DNA from: Agromyces humatus
GTDB taxonomy: Bacteria; Actinomycetota; Actinomycetes; Actinomycetales; Microbacteriaceae
Assembly (NCBI RefSeq): GCF_021228295.1
Contig: NZ_JAJQPD010000001.1
Span: 310,001-374,000, forward strand
Direction of reading: 5' to 3'
DNA length: 64,000 nucleotides
The position numbers were made by a program, and so were the translations under genes. Of the stretch, positions 19,445 to 26,465 are shown in pieces. Below the pieces are notes generated by a model. That model worked only from the letters and a program-made list of their open reading frames with translations, searched no databases and was not told the origin of the DNA. Each line of letters starts with the position of its first letter. Position 1 is the first letter of the stretch.

Positions 19445-19765
19445 TCAGACCGCGCGCTTGCGAAGCTTGCGACGCTCGCGCTCGGAGAGACCGCCCCAGA
19501 TGCCGAAGCGTTCGTCGTTCGAGAGTGCATACTCCAAGCACTCGGAACGCACCTCGCAACCGGTGCAGATCTTCTTCGCGTCTCGGGTCGAACCGCCCTT
19601 TTCGGGGAAGAACGCCTCGGGATCGGTCTGCGCGCACAGTGCGTCGCTCTGCCACGCCAACGGATTGTCATCATCGACGACCGGCCGCACGCCGGGAACT
19701 CCCAGCCTGACCGGATCGATGAACCAATCGTCAGGTACTCCAGAACGATATTCAGGATTTCCCAT
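19445..19765 (-). CDS. whiB2: WhiB2-type iron-sulphur transcription factor
   Basis: Wbl-family regulator of 106 residues that binds a 4Fe-4S cluster and works with the principal sigma factor; WhiB2/WhiB-type members control septation and division. The four cluster cysteines are Cys44, Cys67, Cys70 and Cys76 (C-x2-C-x5-C). The GIWGG turn is at residues 88-92 and a basic RERRKLRKR tail follows. DPEAFFPEKGGSTRDAKK is the WhiB2 signature region. The ATG at 19765 was preferred over one 17 codons upstream because GGGAG lies 5 bases before it and family members begin MGNPEYR. A clear promoter lies upstream. Confidence 0.95.
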   Translation of the reverse strand: MGNPEYRSGVPDDWFIDPVRLGVPGVRPVVDDDNPLAWQSDALCAQTDPEAFFPEKGGSTRDAKKICTGCEVRSECLEYALSNDERFGIWGGLSERERRKLRKRAV

Positions 19766-19815
19766 ATCGTCTCCCACCCAGTTGTACCAACACCCCGAGG
19801 GGTGTGTCACGACCA

Positions 19816-19844
19816 ATTACACCGTTGTAATTCGTGAGAGTCAA
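19816..19844 (-). promoter_or_regulatory. Sigma-70-type promoter of whiB2
   Basis: On the minus strand TTGACT (19844-19839) and TGTAAT (19821-19816) are separated by exactly 17 bases, close to consensus. Transcription should start near 19808, giving a leader of about 43 bases before the whiB2 ATG. The surrounding 100 bases are unusually AT-rich for this window. Confidence 0.7.
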
Positions 19845-19911
19845 GTCGCAGATCGTAAACCCTCAACCGCCCGTCGAGGCTTTACGCGCGCAGCGACACG
19901 CCGGGTGTTCG

Positions 19912-20886
19912 TCAGACGTTATCAACCGGGGCCGACCGGCGGGCCTCCCAGGCGCTCGCGACCATCTCGGTGAGCGAGTGCCGCATGCGCCAGTCGAGGT
20001 CGCGTGCGGCGAGCTCGCCCGAGGCGACGATGCGTGCGGGGTCGCCCTCGCGACGCGGCGCGATCTCTGGGTCGAACGCGATGCCCGTGACCTCGGCCAC
20101 GGCGCGCATGATCTCGCCGACCGAGACGCCGTCGCCCGAACCCAGGTTGTAGACGGGCTCGATGGGTTCGCCCGCGTCGAGGCGCTGCGCCGCCACGACA
20201 TGCGCCTCGGCGAGGTCGGCCACGTGGATGTAGTCGCGCACGCACGTGCCGTCGGGCGTCGGGTAGTCGTCGCCGTTGATGCGCGGCGTGCGGCCGTCGA
20301 GGAGCGCCTCGAACACGAGCGGGAAGAGGTTGTGGGGGCTCGGGTCGAATACCTCGGGCGTGCCCGAACCGACGACGTTGAAGTAGCGCAGGCTCGTGTG
20401 ACGCAGGCCGGTGGCACGGGCCTGGTCGGCGAGCAGCCACTCGCCGATGAGCTTGGACTCGCCGTATGGCGATTCGGGATGCTTCGGGGTCGTCTCGGTG
20501 ACGAGGTCGACGTCGGGCGTGCCGTACACGGCGGCGCTCGACGAGAAGACGATGCGGTCGACGCCCTTCGCCTCCATGGCGGCAAGCAGCATCGAGGTGC
20601 CCGCGACGTTCTGCTGGTAGGTGTGCAGCGGACGCTTCACCGAGACGCCCGCGTACTTGAAGCCCGCGAGGTGCACGACGCCCTGCACGTGGAACTTCTC
20701 GAAGGCGTCCTCGAGCAGCCGGCCGTCGAGGATGGAGCCCTGCACGAACCGCTCGTCGTCGGTGAGGAACGACCGCCGCCCCGACGAGAGATCGTCGACG
20801 ACGACGGTGTCGATGCCCTTCGCCTGGAATGCGCGCACGACGTGCGCACCGATGTAGCCTGCTCCCCCGGTGACCAGCCAGCTCAT
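19912..20886 (-). CDS. galE: UDP-glucose 4-epimerase
   Basis: NAD-dependent extended SDR epimerase that interconverts UDP-glucose and UDP-galactose. The protein is 324 residues. The Rossmann motif is VTGGAGYIGAHV at the N-terminus. A Ser-Ser-Ala-Ala-Val-Tyr segment and the catalytic SPYGESK (Tyr-x3-Lys) are near residues 125-152. The product UDP-galactopyranose is the substrate of the UDP-galactopyranose mutase at 54994-56145, so the two are likely steps of one route. The ATG is preceded by GGAGAG, which lies in the loop of a hairpin. Distinguishing UDP-Glc from UDP-GlcNAc or other specificity is not possible from sequence reading alone. Confidence 0.9.
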   Translation of the reverse strand: MSWLVTGGAGYIGAHVVRAFQAKGIDTVVVDDLSSGRRSFLTDDERFVQGSILDGRLLEDAFEKFHVQGVVHLAGFKYAGVSVKRPLHTYQQNVAGTSMLLAAMEAKGVDRIVFSSSAAVYGTPDVDLVTETTPKHPESPYGESKLIGEWLLADQARATGLRHTSLRYFNVVGSGTPEVFDPSPHNLFPLVFEALLDGRTPRINGDDYPTPDGTCVRDYIHVADLAEAHVVAAQRLDAGEPIEPVYNLGSGDGVSVGEIMRAVAEVTGIAFDPEIAPRREGDPARIVASGELAARDLDWRMRHSLTEMVASAWEARRSAPVDNV

Positions 20887-20887
20887 G

Positions 20888-20910
20888 TTCCGCCCTCTCC
20901 GGCGGCGGAA
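20888..20910 (-). promoter_or_regulatory. Hairpin around the galE ribosome binding site
   Basis: TTCCGCC and GGCGGAA (20904-20910 and 20888-20894) can pair in the galE mRNA, leaving the GGAGAG Shine-Dalgarno sequence in a 9-base loop two bases before the ATG. This could modulate galE translation. It may equally be chance in GC-rich DNA. Confidence 0.35.
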
Positions 20911-20916
20911 CGTCCG

Positions 20917-20945
20917 GCGCCCTCCCGATCGTATCGGGAGGGCGC
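20917..20945. terminator. Perfect 13-bp hairpin between the microprotein gene and galE
   Basis: Stem 20917-20929 pairs perfectly with 20933-20945, loop of 3 bases. The stem is GC-rich (GCGCCCTCCCGAT). No T-run follows on either strand, so termination would have to be of the GC-hairpin type common in actinobacteria. Confidence 0.6.
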
Positions 20946-21003
20946 ATGAGTGGGCAGGTGGTGCAGGGCGCGCGGATGTCCCGATCCGTCGCCCGGCGCC
21001 GCG

Positions 21004-21153
21004 TCAGGCGTGACGCGTGGGGAGGTTCTCGATGTGTCGCGTGCGATCGCGAATCTCGGGGCGACCGTAGCCGTCGTCATCGAGGCGAAGGACGGTGGCG
21101 AGTACGCCCCAGATCGCGAGGCCCGCAAGTACGAGGAAGATGATCGTGGTCAT
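21004..21153 (-). CDS. Small single-pass membrane protein (49 residues)
   Basis: Short gene of 49 codons with one membrane helix (residues 3-23, TIIFLVLAGLAIWGVLATVL) and a charged cytoplasmic tail ending IENLPTRHA. It starts with ATG and ends in TGA, and the composition fits a real membrane peptide. It lies between galE (same strand, downstream, after a strong hairpin) and the GlxA-type regulator (divergent). Similar short proteins of the pattern helix plus charged tail are common next to core genes in this family and are usually unnamed. Function is unknown. Confidence 0.65.
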   Translation of the reverse strand: MTTIIFLVLAGLAIWGVLATVLRLDDDGYGRPEIRDRTRHIENLPTRHA

Positions 21154-21170
21154 GTCAGTAAATCTATGTC

Positions 21171-21225
21171 TTGCCAGATCCTGCCAACAGTGGCAGAGTG
21201 GACATCGAACGTACTATTTCTGCCA
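21171..21225 (+). promoter_or_regulatory. Candidate operator of the GlxA-type regulator
   Basis: TTGCCA (21171), CTGCCA (21181) and TGGCAG (21191) start exactly 10 bases apart, on one face of the helix; the last two form the palindrome CTGCCAACAGTGGCAG. A fourth CTGCCA is at 21220. The sites lie between the divergent microprotein and regulator genes. They suit autoregulation by the AraC-type DNA-binding domain encoded downstream, which is an inference. Confidence 0.5.
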
Positions 21226-21238
21226 TTCGGAGGCACCC

Positions 21239-22195
21239 GTGCTCCACACCATCGCCTGTATCGCCCTCCCCCAGATGGCGCCGTTCGAGTTCGGTGTCAT
21301 CTGCGAGGTCTTCGGCATCGACCGCAGTGAACAGGGCGGCCCCACGTTCGACTTCCACGTGGTCACCGCCGACCCGGGCCCCGTCACGACGAAGCTCGGC
21401 TTCGACGTCGTCGTCACCGAGGGGCTCGACGCGGCCTACTCCGCCGACCTCGTCGCCGTGCCGGCGTCGCTCATCGACTCACCCGCCGACGAGCGAGTGC
21501 TCGACGCGATCCGTGACGCGGTCGACCGCGGAGCGTGGGTGCTCTCGGTGTGCTCGGGCGCGTTCACCCTCGGTCACGCTGGCGTGCTCGACGGCCGACA
21601 GTCGACCACGCACTGGATGTACACCGACCAGCTCGCCGAGATGTTCCCGAACACCGACGTCGACCCCGACGTGCTCTTCGTGCAAGACGACAAGGTGGTC
21701 ACGGGTGCGGGCACCGCCGCGGGCATCGACGCCGCCCTGCACATCGTGCGCACCGAGCTCGGCGCGAGCGCCGCCAACATCATCGCCCGCCGCATGGTCG
21801 TGCCGCCCCAGCGCGACGGCGGGCAGTCGCAGTTCATCCAGACCCCAGTGGCCGAGTGCCGCACCGACTCGTTCGCCAAGGTCACCGAGTGGATGCTCGA
21901 GCACCTCGACGAAGACCTCACGGTCGACCTGCTCGCCCGCAAGGCCCTCATGTCGCCGCGCACGTTCGCGCGCCGCTTCCGCGCCGAGACGGGCACGACG
22001 CCCAACGCGTGGCTCAACCGCCAGCGGCTGCTGCGCGCGCAGCAGCTGCTCGAAGAGACCGACTACACGCTCGAAGAGATCGCGCGCGAGACCGGGTTCG
22101 GCGCGGCCGCCGTCATGCGGCACCACTTCGTGAAGGTGCTGCAGACCACGCCCACCGCCTACCGGCGGCTGTTCGGGGTGCGCGCCACGGCCTGA
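21239..22195 (+). CDS. GlxA-family AraC-type transcriptional regulator
   Basis: Protein of 318 residues. Residues 1-190 are a DJ-1/PfpI (class I amidotransferase-like) ligand domain with the nucleophile-elbow Cys105 in SVCSGAF. Residues 212-312 are an AraC-type double helix-turn-helix with typical SPRTFARRFRAETGTTP and ARETGFGAAAVMRHHF segments. A GTG start was chosen because CGGAGG lies 5 bases upstream and the ligand domain begins immediately after. Characterised relatives respond to amino-acid derivatives or small metabolites, but the ligand here is unknown. Its last 36 bases overlap, on the opposite strand, the tail of a glycosyltransferase remnant, and a partial copy of its 3' end recurs at about 22770-22862. 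Confidence 0.88.
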   Translation: MLHTIACIALPQMAPFEFGVICEVFGIDRSEQGGPTFDFHVVTADPGPVTTKLGFDVVVTEGLDAAYSADLVAVPASLIDSPADERVLDAIRDAVDRGAWVLSVCSGAFTLGHAGVLDGRQSTTHWMYTDQLAEMFPNTDVDPDVLFVQDDKVVTGAGTAAGIDAALHIVRTELGASAANIIARRMVVPPQRDGGQSQFIQTPVAECRTDSFAKVTEWMLEHLDEDLTVDLLARKALMSPRTFARRFRAETGTTPNAWLNRQRLLRAQQLLEETDYTLEEIARETGFGAAAVMRHHFVKVLQTTPTAYRRLFGVRATA

Positions 22196-22769
22196 TCGAC
22201 GAACGCCCGCAACTCGCGTGGTGCGGCGCGGAACCGCGACCTCGGGACATCCGCTTCGCCGTCGTCCCAGAACGGCAACTGCACGTATCGAACGCCGTCG
22301 ATCTCGGTGAGCGGATGCCGCAGCACGTCGAGCCCGCCGCGACGCAGGTATTCGAGCGCGCGCGACCGGTCGCCGCGCAGCACGAACTCGTAGAGCACCT
22401 TCGACTCGGCGGGCACCTCGGCCCAGATCGCCTCGTCGGCGAGCGCGGCGAGCCCGGCGAGGCCGTCGCGCAGCGCGGCGAAGGCCTCGAGCTGCCATCG
22501 GCACGGATGCGCGCCAGTCGACGGTCTTGCGCGCGAGGATGTCGAACGACGCCGCTCGAGCGTAGGCTCTGGCGCTCACGAGCTGGTCTTGGAAGTGCCC
22601 GCCCTCGGGGAACGACAGGTTCGCGGCATCCCAGAAACTGCACGGCGTTCACGAGGATCGCCGGGAATCGCTCGAGCGAGGTCGACGGGCGGTCGTCGGC
22701 GTGCGCCTCGTCGATCCAGAACGCGGGCGGCGTGCGGCGCCCCCGTTCGAGTCGGTCGTACGAGGCCCG
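22159..22769 (-). pseudogene. Remnant of a family-2 glycosyltransferase
   Basis: Almost identical in most places to the intact glycosyltransferase at 25122-26390 but broken. About 175 bases corresponding to 25453-25627 of the intact gene are missing at 22490, two bases are inserted near 22512, and 23 bases corresponding to 25772-25794 are missing near 22637. The 5' third is absent beyond about 22766. The C-terminal 85 codons (22159-22416) stay open and end in the same Arg-Arg stop as the intact gene. Start, nucleotide-binding and DxD regions are not present, so no active enzyme can be made. Confidence 0.85.
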
Positions 22770-22866
22770 CGAAGAAGGGTCTGCAGACGACCCCTACCGC
22801 CTACCGGTGGCTGTTCGGGGTGCGCGCACGGCCTGATCGGCGAACGCCCGCAGCTCACCGGGCGCG
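22770..22866. repeat. Duplicated glxA 3' end joined to another glycosyltransferase tail fragment
   Basis: This segment repeats, with scattered substitutions, the junction at about 22130-22238: the last codons of the GlxA-type gene (LQTTPTAYR-LFGVRA) and, on the minus strand, the tail of a glycosyltransferase (APGELRAFADQAV). It shows that the glxA-glycosyltransferase junction was duplicated and then deleted. The remaining DNA to 22999 has no gene that I can support and contains the leader of the next gene. Confidence 0.75.
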
Positions 22867-22999
22867 CCGCGGCGGCGCTGGATCTGAAGTCCGGCGGCCC
22901 GCGTCCAGATGCGTGGATGCCCGTCGCCGGAAGACGTTCGGGCGAGTTCTGATGTGTGGGGATCTTCGCATAGGATCTAGCGACCCAGGAGAACCCCCG

Positions 23000-25060
23000 A
23001 TGCCCCCCGCTTCAAACGCAGTGTCCGCCGCGCCGCGACGTATCGGCGAAATCGAGGGACTTCGTGGTCTCGCACTCACTCTCGTCGTGCTCTTCCATCT
23101 ATTCGGAGCCGGTCGAGTGTCAGGCGGGGTCGACGTCTTCTTGTTCGTGTCGGGATTCCTTCTGACAGGCTCACTCGTTCGATGGGCGACGACGTCCGAT
23201 CCGGCACGCCTTGATCAGCGATACGCGAGGATGCTGCTCCGGCTGGCACCATCGGCGCTCGTCGTGCTCATCTTCGTCGGATTCGCAACCGTGCTCTTGT
23301 CGCCGCAGACGACATGGACGCAAACCGGGCGCGAACTCATCGCTTCCGCGCTCTATTACGAGAACTGGGAGCTGATCAGCTCCCAACTCGCCTATGGCGC
23401 AGCCGGCCCATCGACAAGTCCGCTGCAACACTTCTGGTCGCTCTCGGTCCAAGGCCAGTTCTTCCTGCTCTGGCCGATCGTGATCACCCTCATCGCTCTC
23501 GTCCTGCGACGACGTGACTGGAACGTCGTGCCGATGATCACCTGCGTGACGCTGGCGCTCTCGGTCGCATCCTTCGCGTATGCCGTCCAGGCCAATGCGA
23601 CGAATCCGGATGCCGCCTACCTCGACTCGTTCGCCCGATTCTGGGAGCTCGGTGCGGGTGCCCTCGTCGCGATCCTCATTCGCCGCCTTCCCCTGTTCCC
23701 GTTACTGCTGAGGATCACCCTCGGCTGGTGCGGGCTGGTCGTCATCATCGCGTCCGGTTTCGTCGTCGACGGCGCTCGTGCGTACCCCGGGCCCCTTGCG
23801 CTCGTCCCCGTCACCGGAGCTTGCCTGATCCTGCTCAGCGCAGGTGCTCCCACGCGCTTCGGCGCAGACCGTCTGCTTGCTCTCCGGCCGATGCAGTTCC
23901 TCGCACGGATCTCATATCCGCTCTATCTCTGGCATTGGCCGATCCTGTGGACCTATCTTGTGTTCCGCGGGTACACCGCGGTCGGCCTCTCCGGTGGCGC
24001 CGCCGTGTTCGCAGTTTCGGTCGGAGTCGCCTGGCTCCATAGTCGGAGTTTCGAACGCCCGGTCGCAAGGATTCGCGAACATGCAACGCCGCGCCGGACT
24101 ATCATGGGCACGGTCGCTGCGATCGCAACGGTTGCGATCACCACCGCCTGCAGCGTCGCGGCCCACACCACCGAGGTGGATCGCCAGGCGGCCGTCGCCG
24201 AGCAACTCGGTTCTGACGCCGTGGATTGTCTCGGCGCCGCGTCGCTCGATCCCGCCTTGGCTCCGTGCAACAACCCCGATCTCGACGGGCGGTTGGTGCC
24301 CGGCGTTGCCGCGCTCGAGAAAGATGATGCGAACCGCAGCGAATGTTGGGGGGTGAGCGGTTCCGAGGCCAACTTCTGCACGGTCGGGCCCCCGACCGGC
24401 TATAGCAAGCATCTGATCGCGGTTGGTGATTCGCACAACAACACACTGTTGGATGTGTACGAGCAGATCGCCGAGACGCACAACTGGCGCATCGACGTAG
24501 CAGGTTTGGGGCGGTGTTACTGGACCAAGGCCAACCTCGCTCAACCGGACAAGGAATCAGTGCAGCGCTGCAAAAGATGGAATGAATCCGTCGAGCGGCG
24601 GATCTCGTCGACGACCGACCTCGACGCGGTCATCGTCACCCATTCGGCTCGTGCCGCGATCGCCGACGTCGAGGGTGCTGACGCCGACCGCGCAGAGGTC
24701 GAGGGATTGGTGGCCGCATGGTCGAAGGCCCGACCCGATACACGAATCATCGCGCTTCGAGACCACCCAATCTTCGGACACGAAGTGATCGCGTGCATAT
24801 CGCGGCACGGCCTCGCCGCATCGGAAGAGTGCTCCGCACCGCGCGATCACGTGCTCCTTGAGGATGGGCACCGAGAGGCTGTCGCCGCCCACGACCAGGC
24901 GAGGCTCATCGACTTGACCAGCTTCTACTGCACGCAGGCGAGGTGCGCTCCGGTCATCGGGAACACCATCGTGACGCGCGACGGTCTTCATCTGACGCGC
25001 GCGTTCGCCCGCACACTCATCCCGTACTTCGATCGGGAGATCACCGCGCTGTTGGAGTAA
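23000..25060 (+). CDS. Acyltransferase-3 / SGNH hydrolase fusion (OafA-like)
   Basis: Protein of 686 residues that probably O-acetylates a surface polysaccharide. Residues 15-350 form an acyltransferase-3 domain of about ten membrane helices, with the conserved EIEGLRGLA start and the catalytic-type His in LFHLFG. After a further helix (about 370-390) comes an extracellular SGNH domain: GDSH at residues 476-479 and DGLH with Asp661 and His664. The ATG is preceded by AGGAGA at 7 bases; an in-frame ATG at 22952 is less likely. Base composition looks lower in G+C than the flanks and codon use is more relaxed, suggesting transfer. It is flanked by glycosyltransferase copies. Confidence 0.88.
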   Translation: MPPASNAVSAAPRRIGEIEGLRGLALTLVVLFHLFGAGRVSGGVDVFLFVSGFLLTGSLVRWATTSDPARLDQRYARMLLRLAPSALVVLIFVGFATVLLSPQTTWTQTGRELIASALYYENWELISSQLAYGAAGPSTSPLQHFWSLSVQGQFFLLWPIVITLIALVLRRRDWNVVPMITCVTLALSVASFAYAVQANATNPDAAYLDSFARFWELGAGALVAILIRRLPLFPLLLRITLGWCGLVVIIASGFVVDGARAYPGPLALVPVTGACLILLSAGAPTRFGADRLLALRPMQFLARISYPLYLWHWPILWTYLVFRGYTAVGLSGGAAVFAVSVGVAWLHSRSFERPVARIREHATPRRTIMGTVAAIATVAITTACSVAAHTTEVDRQAAVAEQLGSDAVDCLGAASLDPALAPCNNPDLDGRLVPGVAALEKDDANRSECWGVSGSEANFCTVGPPTGYSKHLIAVGDSHNNTLLDVYEQIAETHNWRIDVAGLGRCYWTKANLAQPDKESVQRCKRWNESVERRISSTTDLDAVIVTHSARAAIADVEGADADRAEVEGLVAAWSKARPDTRIIALRDHPIFGHEVIACISRHGLAASEECSAPRDHVLLEDGHREAVAAHDQARLIDLTSFYCTQARCAPVIGNTIVTRDGLHLTRAFARTLIPYFDREITALLE

Positions 25061-25088
25061 CTCGATTCGATCGTCGATCGAACAGACC

Positions 25089-25107
25089 GTCACGGCCTCA
25101 CCGTGAC
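25089..25107. terminator. Hairpin between convergent genes
   Basis: GTCACGG (25089-25095) pairs with CCGTGAC (25101-25107) around a 5-base loop, between the convergent acyltransferase and glycosyltransferase genes. Probably a bidirectional terminator; no T-run. Confidence 0.5.
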
Positions 25108-25121
25108 TGCAACACGCAACG

Positions 25122-26390
25122 TTAGCGGCGAAGAATCGAGTTTCGTTCCGCCGCTCGCTCGGCATACGCGCGAAGCTCGCGGGGCGCGGCGAGAAAACGC
25201 TGGAGTGGCACGGACACTGTGTCGTCGGCCCAGAACGGCAGCTCGATGTACTGCATTCCTTCCACCTGAATGAGCGGATGCCGCAGCACGTCGAGCCCGC
25301 CGCGACGCAGGTATTCGAGCGCGCGCGACCGGTCGCCGCGCAGCACGAACTCGTAGAGCACCTTCGACTCGGCAGGCACCTCGGCCCAGATCGCCTCGTC
25401 GGCGAGCGCGGCGAGCCCGGCGAGGCCGTCGCGCAGCGCGGCGAAGGCCTCGTCGCCCATGCCGGGCAACTCAGCGGCGGCGATCGCGGCGTCGTTCGAG
25501 AGGACCTGCGCGATGCGCGCGCGGCGCACCTCATCGGTCGACTCGTCCGCGAGCACCGCGAGCGCGCCGAGCGCGGTGGCGAACCGGTCGTGCACCTGGT
25601 CGGCACGCACGCCCTGCTGCGTCATCGAGCTGCCATCGGCACGGATGCGCCAGTCGACGGTCTTGCGCGCCAGGATGTCGAACGACGCCGCTCGAGCGTA
25701 GGCTCTGGCGCTCACGAGCTGGTCTTGGAAGTGCCCGCCCTCAGGGAACGACAGGTTCGCGGCATCCCAGAAGGACCGCCGGTAGAGCTTGGTCCACTGC
25801 ACGGCGTTCACGAGGATCGCCGGGAATCGCTCGAGCGACGTCGACGGGCGGTCGGCGGCGTGCGCCTCGTCGATCCAGAACGCGGGCGGCGTGCGGCGCC
25901 CCCGTTCGAGTCGGTCGTACGAGGCGACCGCGAAGTCGGCGCCCGACGCTTCGAGGCTGCCGACCAGGTCGCGAAGCGCCCCGGGGCGCAGCACATCGTC
26001 GCCGTCGAGGAACGTGAGGAACTCGCCTTCGGCGAGCGCGACGCCCGCATTTCGCGTCGCGTTCGGGTCGCGGTGCTCGACACGCACGAGGCGCACCCGC
26101 GAGTCTCGCGCAGCCCAGCGTGCGACGCGCTGGGCGGTGCCGTCGCTCGACGAGTCGTCGAGCACGATCAGGCGGAGTCGCCAGTGGTCTTGGGCGAGCA
26201 CCGAACAGATGCTCGCGTCGACGAGCCGCTCGACATCGTGCACGGGCATGACGACGTCGACCCAGCCGGCGCGGCGCGAGGCATCCGGTATCGCCGCAGC
26301 GGATCGTCGCCCGCGGCGCCGGCGAACCGGCGCGATCCCCGCCGATGCGACGGCGCGCACGCCGTCGAGCACTCGCCCGCCAATGCCCAT
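25122..26390 (-). CDS. Glycosyltransferase family 2 (intact copy)
   Basis: Cytoplasmic GT-A glycosyltransferase of 422 residues. After a basic N-terminus (1-42) the catalytic domain begins VDVVMPVHDVERLVDASICSV. The nucleotide-binding LDDSSSDGT and metal-binding FLDGDD (about residues 128-133) are intact. The C-terminal 180 residues are helical and end in Arg-Arg. It is the full-length relative of the broken copy at 22159-22769. It is divergent from the glycosyltransferase at 26466, which has a similar N-terminal domain. Donor and acceptor cannot be told from the sequence; surface polysaccharide synthesis is inferred from context. Confidence 0.88.
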   Translation of the reverse strand: MGIGGRVLDGVRAVASAGIAPVRRRRGRRSAAAIPDASRRAGWVDVVMPVHDVERLVDASICSVLAQDHWRLRLIVLDDSSSDGTAQRVARWAARDSRVRLVRVEHRDPNATRNAGVALAEGEFLTFLDGDDVLRPGALRDLVGSLEASGADFAVASYDRLERGRRTPPAFWIDEAHAADRPSTSLERFPAILVNAVQWTKLYRRSFWDAANLSFPEGGHFQDQLVSARAYARAASFDILARKTVDWRIRADGSSMTQQGVRADQVHDRFATALGALAVLADESTDEVRRARIAQVLSNDAAIAAAELPGMGDEAFAALRDGLAGLAALADEAIWAEVPAESKVLYEFVLRGDRSRALEYLRRGGLDVLRHPLIQVEGMQYIELPFWADDTVSVPLQRFLAAPRELRAYAERAAERNSILRR

Positions 26391-26452
26391 CGCCGCTGTC
26401 TCCCCGCTCGATCCGCTTCACGGTACCGCACTGGTCGGCTCGACGATGTCCG

Positions 26453-26458
26453 TACAAT
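26453..26458 (+). promoter_or_regulatory. Candidate -10 element (leaderless start at 26466)
   Basis: TACAAT ends 8 bases before the GTG at 26466. No Shine-Dalgarno sequence is present. No convincing -35 hexamer was seen. Confidence 0.5.
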
Positions 26459-26465
26459 CGAGCGG

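Noticed and set aside
19041-19674. Open frames of 120-200 codons through the 39-bp repeats (GFETSLRSSSTR-type peptides)
   Set aside because: They are translations of the tandem DNA repeat on either strand, with no family resemblance and no plausible start.
22159-22866. Remnant of an insertion sequence
   Set aside because: All fragments are explained by the glycosyltransferase and glxA; no transposase-like peptide or terminal inverted repeats were seen.
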